Of a stretch of DNA of 64,000 nucleotides, positions 21,608 through 32,202 are shown one piece after another. Source of the DNA: Botryosphaeria dothidea (Eukaryota > Ascomycota > Dothideomycetes > Botryosphaeriales > Botryosphaeriaceae); the NCBI GenBank assembly GCA_011503125.2, contig WWBZ02000009.1:124001-188000 (forward strand). The letters run 5' to 3'. The stretch's first letter is position 1. Every line of letters begins with the position of its first letter. The position numbers were made by a program, and so were the translations under genes. The notes under the pieces are model-generated. The model saw only the letters and a program-made list of their open reading frames with translations, did no database searches and was not told where the DNA came from.

Positions 21608-24532
21608 ATGTCTGGTCGCAGAGACTTCCTGAACCAGCCAGCTCCACAGAACTATGTCGCTGGTCTTGGTCGTGGTGCTACGGGCTTCACCACTCGCTCC
21701 GATCTAGGTCCTGCCCGCGAAGGGCCTTCAGAGGAACAGATTAAGGAAGCCTTGAGCAGACGCGCTGCAGCCCGTAAGGCCCCTCCCTCATACTCGGAGC
21801 AAAGAGGAACGCTAACACAAATTCCCATCTCAGTCGGCCAGGCTCCACCCACCGCATACGGCGCCACCAGCAAAGACGACGATGACGATGACGACCGATA
21901 CCAAGACCCGGAGAACGAGGTCGGGCTGTTCGCTAACGGTACCTATGACCGCGACGATGATGAAGCCGACCGCATATATCAGGAAGTGGATGAGCGCATG
22001 GACCGGAGACGAAAGGCACGCAGGTTAGTAACCCCCTCGCAACCCTCTTGGCCACCGCGGGAAGCACATGGTTTATCATACATGCATGGACAGGCTACCG
22101 ACACCTTGATTCCGTCTAGGGAGGCTCGCGAGAAGGCCGAGCGCGAAGAATACGAGCGAAACAACCCCAAGATCCAGCAGCAGTTTGCCGACTTGAAGCG
22201 CGCCTTGGGCAGCGTGTCCGAGGAGGAGTGGGCAAACCTGCCCGAGGTTGGAGATCTGACAGGAAAGAACAGAAGGCAGAAGCAGAATCTAAGGCAAAGA
22301 TTCTACGCCGTACCCGACAGCGTAATCGCATCCGCACGAGACTCTGGCCAGCTTGAGACGAGCATTTCTGCGGAGGGCGAAAATGCAGACGGTACCATGA
22401 CCAACTTTGCCGACATTGGAGCTGCGCGAGAGAAGGTCCTTCAAGTTCGCCTGGATCAAGCTACGCAGCAATCAGGCACCGAGACCAGCGCCGGAACCGC
22501 GACAAGCATCGACCCTAAGGGCTACCTTACAAGTCTGAACAAGGAACTGGGCGTCGGCGAAGTTCAGGTAGGAGATATCAAGCGTGTCAGAGAACTGTTG
22601 GAGTCCGTTATCAAGACGAACCCGCGCCATGCCCCGGGCTGGATTGCTGCGGCTAGATTGGAGGAAGTGGCAGGTCGTATTGTTGCCGCAAGGAACGTCA
22701 TTGCACGTGGCTGTGAGCATTGCCCGCGGTCCGCCGACTTGTGGTTGGAAGCAATCCGCTTGAATGATAATCACAACGCCAAAATCATTGCCGCCAACGC
22801 TATCAAGCACAACAACCAATCCGCCGCTTTGTGGCAAGCCGCGGCTGATCTAGAAACCGACTTGCGCGCAAAGAAGCGTGTTTTCCGTCACGCTTTGGAC
22901 GCAATACCTACCAGTACCGCTCTTTGGAAGTCCGCGATCGCCCTCGAAGAAGACCCGGCTGATGCTCGTTTAATGCTCGCAAAAGCAACCGAAATCGTCC
23001 CTCTTGCCACGGACTTTTGGCTGGCTCTCGCTAGGTTGGAAACGCCAGAGAATGCACAGGTCGTGCTCAACAAGGCTCGCAAAGCAATTCCCGCTTCCCA
23101 TGCAGTTTGGATTGCTGCATGTGTGCTTCAGGAACAGCTGGGCAAGCCCGACATGGTGTTCAAGGTTATGGAGCGTGGAATCAAGAGTCTTGCCAAGGCC
23201 TCTGCAATGCTTAAGCGTGAGGAGTGGATTACTGAGGCGGAGAAATGCGAGGACGAAAATCAAATCTTGACGTGCCAGGCTATTATCAAAGAGACACTAA
23301 GCTGGGGACTCGACGAAGACGATGATCGCAAAGAGATTTTCATGGAAGACGCTCGTGCTAGCATTGGCAGGGGCAAGTATGAGACCGCTAGAGCCATCTA
23401 CGCTTATGCCCTTCGCATCTTTACCACGTCCAAATCTGTGTGGACCGATGCAGTTGCTTTGGAACGCAATCATGGAACAAAGGACGCACTCTGGAAGCTA
23501 CTGGAGAAGGCGGTCGAAGCATGCCCTGGATCACCGGAAATGTGGATCATGTTTGCCAAAGAGAAGGAACAAGCAGGGGAGTTGGATGAGGCCAGAGATG
23601 TCATTTCCCGCGCCTTCAGACAGAACCCGGGAGATGAGCGTCTGTGGCTGAATGGTGTCTCGCTAGAAGCCGAGCACGGCAATACGGAAAAGGCGCGTGA
23701 GCTCCTCATGGTCGCTCGTCGTGAGGCCGGCACAAACCGCGTCTGGTACCGCTCGGTTGCCTACGAGCGGCAACTCGATAATCCAGAGGGAGCCTTGGAT
23801 CTCGTCAACCAGGGTCTCCAGCTATTCCCGAAAGAGGCAAAGCTATACCTTCAAAAAGGACAAATCTACGAGTCTCTCAACAAGATCCCGCAAGCCAGAG
23901 AAGCATACACGACTGGCACCAGACAGTGTCCTCAGAGTATCCCCCTATACTTACATCTCTCCCGCCTCGAGGAAAGGGCTGGCGTTGTCGTCAAGGCCCG
24001 CTCTGTCCTCGACCGCGCCCGCCTCGCCGTCAAAAAGAGCCCGGAGCTGTGGTGTGAGTCGGTCAGGCTCGAGCGCCGGGCCGGAAACGTGCAGGCGGCG
24101 CAGAAGATCATGGCGCAGGCGCTCCAGGAGTGCCAGGCCTCGGGCCTGCTGTGGTCGGAGAAGATCTGGCACCTGGAGCCGCGCACGCAGCGCAAGCCGC
24201 GCTCGCTCGAGGCCATCAAGAAGGTCGACAACGACCCAATCCTGTTCGTCGCGGTGGCGCGAATCTTCTGGGGCGAGCGCCGGCTGGAGAAGAGCGCGAG
24301 TTGGTTCGAGAAGGCGATTCTGCTCGATGCGGATCTGGGCGATACGTGGGCGTGGTACTACAAGTTTTTGTGCCAGCACGGGACGGAGGAGAAGAGGGAG
24401 GAGGTGGTGAGCAAGTGCGTTTTGAGCGAGCCGAAGCACGGCGAGGTGTGGCAGAGCGTCGCGAAGGACCCGAAGAATTGGAGGAAGGGCATCGAGGAGA
24501 TTTTGAAGTTGGTGGCGGCGAAGATTGAGTAA
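21608..24532 (+). CDS. PRP6: Pre-mRNA splicing factor PRP6/Prp1 (U5 and U4/U6.U5 tri-snRNP)
   Basis: The ATG at 21608 in CCACCATGTC was chosen over in-frame upstream codons that are not ATG. Exons 21608-22023 and 22120-24532 give 942 residues, close to human PRPF6 (941). The PRP1 N-terminal domain covers about residues 10-165 (NYVAGLGRGATGFTTRSDLG, DEADRIYQEVDERMD, KIQQQFADLKRAL, WANLPEVGDLTGKNRR). An array of HAT/TPR-type repeats fills most of the remainder (LWLEAIRLN, LWQAAADLE, FWLALARLE, VWIAACVLQ, MWIMFAKEKE). The protein bridges U5 and U4/U6 in the tri-snRNP. The 96-nt intron (22024-22119, GTTAGT/TCTAG) has no stop and is a multiple of three; family continuity (RRKARR-EAREKAEREEY) shows it is an intron. 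Its 5' neighbour is dim-2, head to head. Confidence 0.95.
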   Translation: MSGRRDFLNQPAPQNYVAGLGRGATGFTTRSDLGPAREGPSEEQIKEALSRRAAARKAPPSYSEQRGTLTQIPISVGQAPPTAYGATSKDDDDDDDRYQDPENEVGLFANGTYDRDDDEADRIYQEVDERMDRRRKARRLVTPSQPSWPPREAHGLSYMHGQATDTLIPSREAREKAEREEYERNNPKIQQQFADLKRALGSVSEEEWANLPEVGDLTGKNRRQKQNLRQRFYAVPDSVIASARDSGQLETSISAEGENADGTMTNFADIGAAREKVLQVRLDQATQQSGTETSAGTATSIDPKGYLTSLNKELGVGEVQVGDIKRVRELLESVIKTNPRHAPGWIAAARLEEVAGRIVAARNVIARGCEHCPRSADLWLEAIRLNDNHNAKIIAANAIKHNNQSAALWQAAADLETDLRAKKRVFRHALDAIPTSTALWKSAIALEEDPADARLMLAKATEIVPLATDFWLALARLETPENAQVVLNKARKAIPASHAVWIAACVLQEQLGKPDMVFKVMERGIKSLAKASAMLKREEWITEAEKCEDENQILTCQAIIKETLSWGLDEDDDRKEIFMEDARASIGRGKYETARAIYAYALRIFTTSKSVWTDAVALERNHGTKDALWKLLEKAVEACPGSPEMWIMFAKEKEQAGELDEARDVISRAFRQNPGDERLWLNGVSLEAEHGNTEKARELLMVARREAGTNRVWYRSVAYERQLDNPEGALDLVNQGLQLFPKEAKLYLQKGQIYESLNKIPQAREAYTTGTRQCPQSIPLYLHLSRLEERAGVVVKARSVLDRARLAVKKSPELWCESVRLERRAGNVQAAQKIMAQALQECQASGLLWSEKIWHLEPRTQRKPRSLEAIKKVDNDPILFVAVARIFWGERRLEKSASWFEKAILLDADLGDTWAWYYKFLCQHGTEEKREEVVSKCVLSEPKHGEVWQSVAKDPKNWRKGIEEILKLVAAKIE

Positions 24533-24969
24533 GGGGGTTCTCCTGTCCAGGGAGGGTGCTGGGTTCCATTGAGAGATGGAGGTTATTTATAGGAGCACAC
24601 GGTCTTGCGGAGGGCATCTTCGACGGCGTCTGGGGAGAGACTTTTTCTGATGGTTGTATTTGTGGGACGCTAAAAGGGTACCAAGACCAAGTCCCGCTGT
24701 GGATTTGCAAGCTTTTGCTATGGGTTTTGAGGGCATCCAAAGCTGACACAAAAAAGCAGAAGATTGCAAGTAATCATATCTTAAGATTCACTCATCTGCG
24801 TGCAACGTCCTTTACTGGTCGCCCCATATTTTTCCATTTAGGGTCTATCATGCTAAGACCACAACTCGGACGAGTGATCTATATGTCCTGCATGCTTCAA
24901 GATATCATTCTACTTTCTTTCTACTCTTCGTAGCCAGGTAAAACTACACAAACTTTTTCAAAAGGTCGC
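24533..24969. other. Convergent 3' intergenic region
   Basis: 437 bp lie between the ends of PRP6 (+) and the pseudouridine-catabolism gene (-). It is AT-richer than its flanks and presumably holds both 3' UTRs. No gene was seen. Confidence 0.6.
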
Positions 24970-27611
24970 TCACGCCAACAATTCCCTGACTATCGCAACC
25001 TCCTCACTAACCGCCTTCTCGCTCCTCAAGCTCAACCCCGCCGCCCTCTGCGCCACCGGCACCACATCCTCGACCCTCATCCCCCTGCTCAACCCGCTCA
25101 CCAGCACCCCCGTAAACGTATCCCCCACTCCATTCACGCTCACCACCTCGCCCTCGCCCAACACCTCCTCCGGCGCAAAAAGCCTCATATACACGCCACC
25201 AACGCCGGCGCTGCCATCTCCTCTCGATAAGATCCACGGCGCGGCCGCCGGGTCGCTGAGCCGTGCGTCGCCGTCCTTCAGCAGCATGGTCAGCAGCACG
25301 CCCTCCGGCCCGAGGGTGGTTAGGATGACCGGGATTAGCGGCAGTAGCTGGAGCGCCTGCTGCGGGACGCCCTGCGTGACGAGCTGCGCGCTGGTGGCCT
25401 GGGTGAGCAGCGGAGTCGCGCCGCCCTGCGGTAGGTTGAAGCCGTTGGTGACGGCCCAGTACTCGCGCGACGCGAACAGCTCGGCGGCGCGGGCGGCCTG
25501 CCACATGGTCCGGAGCTCGATGGCGTTCGGGGTGGTCAGGTCGACGAGGGCGTGCGGGAAGAGCGGGTAGGGGTAGGGGTAGGGTTTGGGCTTGGTGGTG
25601 GGGTCGTAGGGGGCGAAGAGGCGCGCGGACTTGACGGCCGAGACGGGCTCGAAGGCGGTGGAGGCGCGGGCGGTCTTTGCGGCGCGCAGCCAGGCGTGCA
25701 GGGTGGTGGGGGACCAGTTGGCGTCGGCGACGAGCCAGGAGGGCTGGAGGGAGGAGAGCGGCGCGTTGAAGGTGGTTTGGACGATGGATGGCGTGGCGGT
25801 GGTGGATTGGATGATGTCCATGTCGGCCATGCCGAGGGTGAGGTTGTTGTGCGCGTCGTTGATGGCGATGTACTGGCCGGTGCGGGCGTCGGGGCGGGTG
25901 ATGATGCTGGCGGTTGGGAGGCCGGAGCGCTCGAGGAGGTCTTGGGCGACTCGGCCCATTACGTCGTCGCCAACGGCACTACAGAGGCGGACGGAGCTAC
26001 CAGCGAGATGGGCGGCACGAGCAATGTTGTGGGCGACGCCTCCAAGTGTTTGTTGGATGGAGGCTTGATTAGATGTGTGCAGTTGGGGGGATACCGAGGA
26101 CTCGGATGCGGAGTTGGGAGGTGGGATATAGTTGCATGCGAAGTCAACAGCTACGGCCCCGGTCACGACAACGTCTGCTTTCTTTTGATCAGCGGATGCA
26201 GTAGCCGGTTGCGGCTCTGCGGGGAGACTGCTTGATTGAGATGCTGTTTGGGGTGATGACAGCTGGGAGTACGATGTGGGTATATTGCTAGTACATCCAC
26301 GTCATCAGTCCTATGTACAAATGTCAGCCGGCAAAAAGGTGATCTCCTCACTGGTTCTTCACCGAGCCTTCGCCCTTAAGTTCTTCTTCCAGCAGCAGCA
26401 ATTCCTTTGCAATATTTGTAGCCCTTTCCACGTTGGAGGAGATCAGGGTTCTGTTAGCGTGCACCGTCTTCCCCTGCGTGAGCTCCTTGATCTTGGACAG
26501 AATGAAAGGCGTGTTGCGAGCACCAGTAATGCCAAGAGCTTCAGCTTCGGCGACGGCTTGTTCGATGATGGAATCAATCTCCTCTTTCGGAACCGATGCA
26601 GAACTTGGGATGGGATTGGCGAAACTGATGCCGGAGGAAAGTCCTAGTGTATTTTGAGCATCTGTTCGAGGTTAGCATCTTCCCACACCTCGTTTGGAGG
26701 AGAGGGGAAAAACGCACAGATCATCGCAGCAGCCTCTTTCTCGTTCTGAACAATAGACGGACTCTTGACGCCACTTTCTCTCGACCAGAACGCAGGGAAG
26801 TCCACAGGGCCGGTCCGACCATCGGCAAAGGTAGCAACAGCAACACCTTGGGTCTCGAGATACTCAAGGGTTCTAGGAATATCTAAAAAGCTTTTACAAC
26901 CGCTGCTGACAACAGCAACAGGAGTCCTGCCAAGCTCGGTGAGGTCTGCGGAGATGTCCATAGAGTTCTCACCGCCACGGTGAACACCTCCCAGACCGCC
27001 AGTGCCAAAGACCTTGATCCCTGCGAGGTGAGCGAGGATCATGGTGCCAGCTACTGTGGTGCCACCAGTAAACTTGCCTTGGTCAGGGCCCAAGAATCTC
27101 TGTTACACGTTAGACGGCCATAGAACTTTACTCTGCGGAAATTGAATGTCATACCAGGCCGCAGGCATAGGCCAGATCTCGGCGAGAAACTTTGAGTGTG
27201 CCTTCTTTACCAGCTGACGCAGCTATTTGGATGAGTTCTTCAGGATCCAATCCCACGCGGGCTACACCATCCAAGATCCCAATGGTGGCAGGAACACCTC
27301 CCATGGTACGGACAACGCTCTCAAGGTGAGATGCTAGGGCAACATTGTCCGGATAGGGAAAGCCTGATCACATATGAATCTCAAGAAGTTGCATACTGAA
27401 GCAGAGAGGCTAGCATACCGTGAGTGTAGATAGTGGTTTCCAGAGCGACGACCGGTCTCTTTCTGGCACCATGGAGGGCTTCCTGGACCTCTTCCGAGAC
27501 TTGAAGGGCGGAGCTCACAGGAGTCTTGGTGGGCTTGACATACAAGCTGACGGCCCTCCGGCAGGGCAAGCGATTCCGCAGGGCAGCACGAGCTGAGGCC
27601 ATAGCCAACAT
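24970..27611 (-). CDS. Bifunctional pseudouridine-5'-phosphate glycosidase / PfkB-type pseudouridine kinase
   Basis: Five exons: 27611-27419, 27363-27155, 27099-26718, 26661-26352 and 26287-24970. All junctions are GT-AG with matching phases, giving 803 residues. The N-terminus (MLAMASARAALRNRLPCRRA) is Arg/Ala-rich and could target mitochondria. The glycosidase half (about residues 40-365) shows VALETTIYTHGFPYPDN, GPDQGKFTGGTTVAGTM, VFGTGGLGGVHRGGENSMD, CKSFLDIPRTLEYLETQGV and FANPIP, all hallmarks of the PsuG/IndA family. The kinase half (about 400-803) is a PfkB/ribokinase fold with VVVTGAVAVDFACNY, an early GG-A-N substrate site (LGGVAHNIARAA) and the catalytic-loop motif NGVGDTFTGVL. Pseudouridine would be phosphorylated and then split to uracil and ribose 5-phosphate. 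In bacteria these are separate genes (psuK, psuG); the fused form is known in eukaryotes. It shares a promoter region with OST1. Confidence 0.93.
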
Positions 27612-28096
27612 GTTCGCGATTGTGTCCAAGTCCAAGCTCTTTCTTTCTACAGGCTCAGAATGAGAATTGAACACGAGAGAGATCAGGAAGAAAAAAAGAA
27701 CGAGAAAACTAGTGTGGAGAGCAATATAGATGGGGAAGATAAAGATGCGGCCGTCGGCGGATGGCAGCACAGACCGGGAGGGCAAGCAGCCTGCAGCGGT
27801 GGCTTCAGCAGGAAATTTTCTGGACTAGCGGCGGGCGGTGACTGGAATAGGCAAGAAGAGGGAGAAGTGGGATGCGGGCGTCGTGGGTACGGCGGGTGGG
27901 CGGGCTTGGGCTTGGCCTGCAGGGATCCGCGGGCGCGAGGGGTCCAAGCTCAGGCGCTGTAGCGAACACGTCTCCGGGACGCATCATCACCTCGCCCGGC
28001 CAACCTGAGAGCTCCGCCTCCAATCTTCCCGGCTCCTGCAGCATCCAACTCCCTCCGCCCTCGGTCAATGCTGGTCGCGCTGTTGGTCCGGAAATC
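27612..28096. promoter_or_regulatory. Divergent promoter region, pseudouridine-catabolism gene / OST1
   Basis: 485 bp lie between two ATGs that face away from each other. The left part is A-rich (near 27686), the right part C-rich toward OST1. The OST1 frame stays open upstream of its ATG, but the signal peptide fixes the start at 28097. Confidence 0.5.
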
Positions 28097-29770
28097 ATGA
28101 GGTCGCTACCCTTTGTTCTGGCCTGCCTTTCGGCCGTGTTGTCGCCCGCCGCCCTCGTCCACGCCAAAGACAACAGCTCCGACCCGCTCTCTTCCAAGCA
28201 GATTCTCCAAGGCGCCTTCAAGCCCCCGCAGGTCTTCAAGAACGTCAACCTCGTGCGCAATGTCAACCTCGAGAAGGCGTACCCGCGTGAAACTATCAAT
28301 GTCGTTATCGAGAACGTCGACCAGAAGCCCCAGGACGAATACTACCTGCCATTCGAGGCTGCCTTGATCTCGCAGATTGGCGGTTTGGAGGTCAGGGACA
28401 AGAAGGATGCCGAGAAACCTTCCTTCGATGTTGAGGTCGTCGAATTCGACGCCCACAGGTAAGCCGCATCACATCGGCTTTATAAAGCTTGGCCGTGTTT
28501 ATTGACTGACAACTGCTTCAGCCCGACAGAGTTCTACCGCATTCGCCTTCCTCAACCCCTCAAGCCGTCCCAGCAACAAACTCTGAGCATCTCCTACTCA
28601 GTCCTATCCGCCCTTAAGCCGCTTCCCGCATCCATTGACCAGCGCGAGAAGCAATATGTCCAGTACAGCTTCAGCGCTTACGCACCCTCGGCCTACGTCA
28701 CCCTGAAGCAGAAGACGAAGCTCAAGTTCCCCAATGCCGATGTTCCCGACTACACCGTGCTGCCCTCGCCTAACGCAGACAATGCTGAGGACCCCACCAA
28801 GCAGGGGCCCAGCTTTAGCTACGGTCCCTACAACGAGATTCCCGCCGGTGCCCAGGAGCCCGTCAGCGTGCGCTATGAGTACACCAAGCCCCTGCCGCAT
28901 GCCAGCCGTCTGGAGCGCGATATTGAAGTCAGCCAATGGGGTGGTAACTTGGCCACTGAGGAGCGCTACTGGCTGACGAACCGTGGCGCTTCGCTGAAGA
29001 ACCACTTCTCCCGTGTGCAGTGGCAGATGACGATTTACGCGAAGCCTCCTACCCCGGCGCTTAGCGAGCTTAAGATGCCTCTCCAGGCCGGCTCCGTTGA
29101 TGCCTACTTCACCGATGACATTGGAAACGTCTCCACTAGCCGCTTCAGGGCCAATTCTCGCGAGTCCAACCTTGAGATCCGTCCTCGCTACCCCGTTTTC
29201 GGCGGCTGGAACTACAGCTTCAGGGTTGGTTGGAATGGCGACCTTGCTTCTTACCTGAGGAAGTTGAAGACTGGTGATGGCTACGTCCTCAAGGTGCCTT
29301 TCCTCGAGGGCCCAAAGAACTCGGAAGGCATTGAGTACGAGCGTGTTGACCTTCGCGTCATCCTGCCCGAGGGTGCCAAGTATGTATACCACAGGATCAA
29401 ACGAGCTCCGTGCTGACTGAGAACCTCAGGAACATCAAGTTCGACACCACCGTCCCCGTCATTTCCAACGAGACGTCCCTTCACCGTACCTTCATGGACA
29501 CCACTGGTCGTACTACACTCCACCTCACTGCTCTGAATCTGAATGACGAATGGAGGGGTCGGGAGCTCATTGTAAGTCTTTTCAAATCTGCTCTTTACTA
29601 GATTACCATGCTGACTTGATACTTTGCAGGTCACATACGATTACCCGTGGATTGAGGCATTCCGGAAGCCCATTACCATCACTCTCGGCATGTTTGCCGT
29701 CTTCACCGCCGCTTGGGCACTTGGAAGCATTGACACCAGCATCGGAGCAAAGCAGAAGGTCAAGGCGTAA
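28097..29770 (+). CDS. OST1: Oligosaccharyltransferase subunit OST1 (ribophorin I)
   Basis: Exons 28097-28458, 28522-29379, 29430-29571 and 29630-29770 give 500 residues (yeast Ost1 has 476). The start was chosen because MRSLPFVLACLSAVLSPAALV is a clear signal peptide. The lumenal ribophorin domain shows FKNVNLVRNVNLEKAYPRE, PLSISY-like strands (LSISYSVLSAL), DIEVSQWGGNLATEERYWL, FSRVQWQMT and RYPVFGGWNYSFRVGWNGDL. A single membrane span near the C-terminus (ITITLGMFAVFTAAWALGS) is followed by a Lys-rich cytosolic end. The protein is a structural subunit of the ER complex that transfers Glc3Man9GlcNAc2 to Asn-X-Ser/Thr. The phases match at all three introns. Confidence 0.95.
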
Positions 29771-30753
29771 AAAGTTCGGATAAAGGGCAAGATGAAAATA
29801 TTTTGGTTGTAGATCTACCAAAGAAATGGAGCGTTTTTCATGTTGATGTTATAGGCGTCTTTGTGCAGATACCAAAATTTTACGTGTAGAAGGCCGTATT
29901 TCCGCCATATTCATCAGTGATACTCGATGAAGATGTGATGCGAGCCTTGCCACACAGCCATCGAGATTGCGCAAGGTGTCCAGAAAACTACTTCCATCCT
30001 TCTGAATACCTGTTCTGGTGCAAAGATCAAAGTCAAGGTGGACAAGCTGGTTGGAAATTGGGCTGAAAAAACGTGAGCTAGTCGTCCCGGAATTGTGGGA
30101 TTGGTGGGCTTCGTTTTGGGAAATATTCATAGATGTGAGTGTTTGTCTCCCTTCTGACTGAAAAAATTATGGGCATGGCTGAAGGTACTGTAGCAAGGAC
30201 AGTGCATGATGGAGTTGTGCTCCAGAATATAGCAAGAAACTAAATAAAGGTCTAATTGAGGCATCTACAGGGAGTCGAAGCATTCGTCCGGATGGCTTTC
30301 TCCGGATGAATGGTTCTAATTTCCCACGAAGATATTTTTGTTGAAGGCCGTCGCCGCTGCAGCGTCCATATGTACCATCGTCGGGTAGGTTACTGGTCGG
30401 AATCTTACCACGGAACATGGACAACACTCCGCGACATTCACCGGATCTGGTGTACTTCCACCCTCTTTCATTTCAATTACAATCACCTTCAAATTCAACT
30501 AGCGTCTCGCTTGTGGAAGGAACTCCCATCAAGGTGTTATTGCTGTAGCGGCTATATTATTGCCCATTGTCCATCCTCTTCTCCCACACACCTCGCACCC
30601 AGACACTTCCTCACCAGCGGCGCGGTCATCTATTCAACGATTTCTTCACCTGCCCAAAAGCATCTGAATCGAAGGCACTCGACGCCACTGACATACTCAA
30701 CTCCGCTACATCCACCACTCTCACATCCAACGACAAATACACCTCCAACCACC
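29771..30753. other. Intergenic region with a fold-back repeat
   Basis: About 980 bp. It holds the OST1 3' region, fold-back copy 2 at 30270-30329 and, from about 30560, a C/A-rich leader (CCACCA, CTCACATCC) typical of the promoter side of the next gene. No further gene was supported. Confidence 0.5.
30270..30329 (+). repeat. Fold-back (MITE-like) repeat, copy 2
   Basis: The left arm GGGAGTCGAAGCATTCGTCC, followed by GGA, faces an inverted right arm ending in TTCCC. The inner 12 bases CATTCGTCCGGA (30281-30292) and TCCGGATGAATG (30301-30312) are inverted with one mismatch around an 8-bp loop. It lies 500 bp downstream of OST1. Confidence 0.65.
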
Positions 30754-32202
30754 ATGTCCGACAGCGAATCCACCACCGGCTCGGCCGACTACGTCGCGCT
30801 CACCTCACCTTCAACGATCAAAGAGGATCTCAAGCGACAGCTTGCCACGGCCAACCATGACAAGGATGCCTCCCTCACTCAAGTCGCCGAGCTCGAGAAG
30901 CAGCTCACCTCGGCCAACCACGACAAGGACGCCGCCACCGCAAAGACCGCCGACCTCGAACAGCAACTCGCCGCGGCCCTCGACGACAAGGCCGCCGCCG
31001 TTCGCGAGCGGAACATCGCCAACACCAACAAGGAACGCGCCACCACGCACGGCACCGAGCTCCAGCAGCAGCTCGACGCCGCCAACGGCGACAAGGCCGC
31101 CGCCCTCACCCGCGCCTCCACCCTGCAAGCCGACCTCGACGCCAGCAACCTCGACCTGCGCAACACCGCGAAAGAAGTCGCCGCCCTGCAGACGCGTCTG
31201 GACACGGCCGCCCGCGAGCTGCGCGACGCCCAGCTCGAGAGCACGCAGCTGGCCGAGGGCCTGGCCGACGCGGTCAAGACGACGGCCGCCGAGCGCGACG
31301 GCGCGAATAAGAAGCTGCAGGTGGCGCTCATGGAGCTGCGCAAGACGACGGAGGCGCTGAAGATCAGCAACGAGGCGCTGGACGTGGCGGACAGGGAGCT
31401 GAAGAGGGAGCGGGAGGAGGCGAAGGGCGCACGGGCGGCGAACGAGGAGCTGAAGGACGAGTGCGAGAAGCTCGCGCTGGACATCGCGATGCAGCGAAGC
31501 GAGAGCAGGAAGGCGGTTAGGAAGGCTGAGGGAGAGGCGAAGTGCGCGCGTAAGGAGCGGGATGTTGTTGTGGCGAAGCTCGAGGTCGCGGAGGCAATGA
31601 AGGGACTTGCGCTGAAGAAGCAGGGACTTGCGGAGAAGATGCAGGAGATGGCTGAGGCTGAGAGTAGGAGGGTGGGCGAGGAGGTGGAGTACGATGGGGA
31701 GAGGCTGAAGGTGTTGAAGGAGGACCTTGAGATCCTGAAGACGAAGCTGCACGTCGAGGAGATTGGCGAGCAGACGAAGAAGAAGCAGAGGGAGACCAGG
31801 GAGAGGCGCATCAAGGAGGAGATTGCCGCTGCGCTTCGTGAGGAGCAGGGAAATCAGCTGGGTTTCTTGCAGGCCCTGTCGCTGAACGAGATACAGGATA
31901 TCGAGCAGAGCATTGCGGAGGGCAAGCTCGTCAAGGGCGTCGATCCGGTTAAGGTGCTGGCGGGAATGTACGTGGCTCTGAAGCGTAGCTACGGCACAGC
32001 GTGGCTTGCCAAGGACGAGTTGATGCTCATGGAGGCTGATCTGCGCCGTGGCCCGGACGCGGAGGCGTGGAAGAAGGGTTTGGGTGATGACATGAAGAAG
32101 TTGTACGAAAGGATCGGCCTGACTGAAGATGTCAAGAAATACTCTGAGGACGAGGAAAAGGGCGAAGAACACAAGGGTGAGCAGGTTCAGTGCACGTTCT
32201 AG
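30754..32202 (+). CDS. Coiled-coil protein of unknown function
   Basis: A single-exon frame of 482 residues, with the ATG at 30754 in ACCACCATGTCC. After a short Ser/Thr-rich start, nearly the whole protein (about residues 25-370) is predicted by eye to be coiled coil, Ala/Glu/Lys/Arg-rich. An imperfect tandem repeat near the N-terminus recurs as ATANHDKDASL, SANHDKDAAT, AALDDKAAAV and AANGDKAAAL, spaced by about 20 residues. The last 100 residues look globular (FLQALSLNEIQDIEQSI, VKVLAGMYVALKRSYGTAW) and end in an acidic tail. I do not recognise the family. The biased composition also yields a long antisense frame, which is not considered coding. Confidence 0.75.
   Translation: MSDSESTTGSADYVALTSPSTIKEDLKRQLATANHDKDASLTQVAELEKQLTSANHDKDAATAKTADLEQQLAAALDDKAAAVRERNIANTNKERATTHGTELQQQLDAANGDKAAALTRASTLQADLDASNLDLRNTAKEVAALQTRLDTAARELRDAQLESTQLAEGLADAVKTTAAERDGANKKLQVALMELRKTTEALKISNEALDVADRELKREREEAKGARAANEELKDECEKLALDIAMQRSESRKAVRKAEGEAKCARKERDVVVAKLEVAEAMKGLALKKQGLAEKMQEMAEAESRRVGEEVEYDGERLKVLKEDLEILKTKLHVEEIGEQTKKKQRETRERRIKEEIAAALREEQGNQLGFLQALSLNEIQDIEQSIAEGKLVKGVDPVKVLAGMYVALKRSYGTAWLAKDELMLMEADLRRGPDAEAWKKGLGDDMKKLYERIGLTEDVKKYSEDEEKGEEHKGEQVQCTF

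Noticed and set aside
25564..25590. GGGGTA repeats resembling telomeric DNA
   Set aside because: They lie inside the PfkB-kinase exon and encode a Pro-Tyr run (PYPYPYP) on the minus strand, so they are coding low complexity.
30811..32172. 453-codon antisense Leu/Arg-rich frame over the coiled-coil gene
   Set aside because: Repetitive Glu/Lys/Ala codons on the plus strand generate it; the plus strand has the better start context and heptad pattern.
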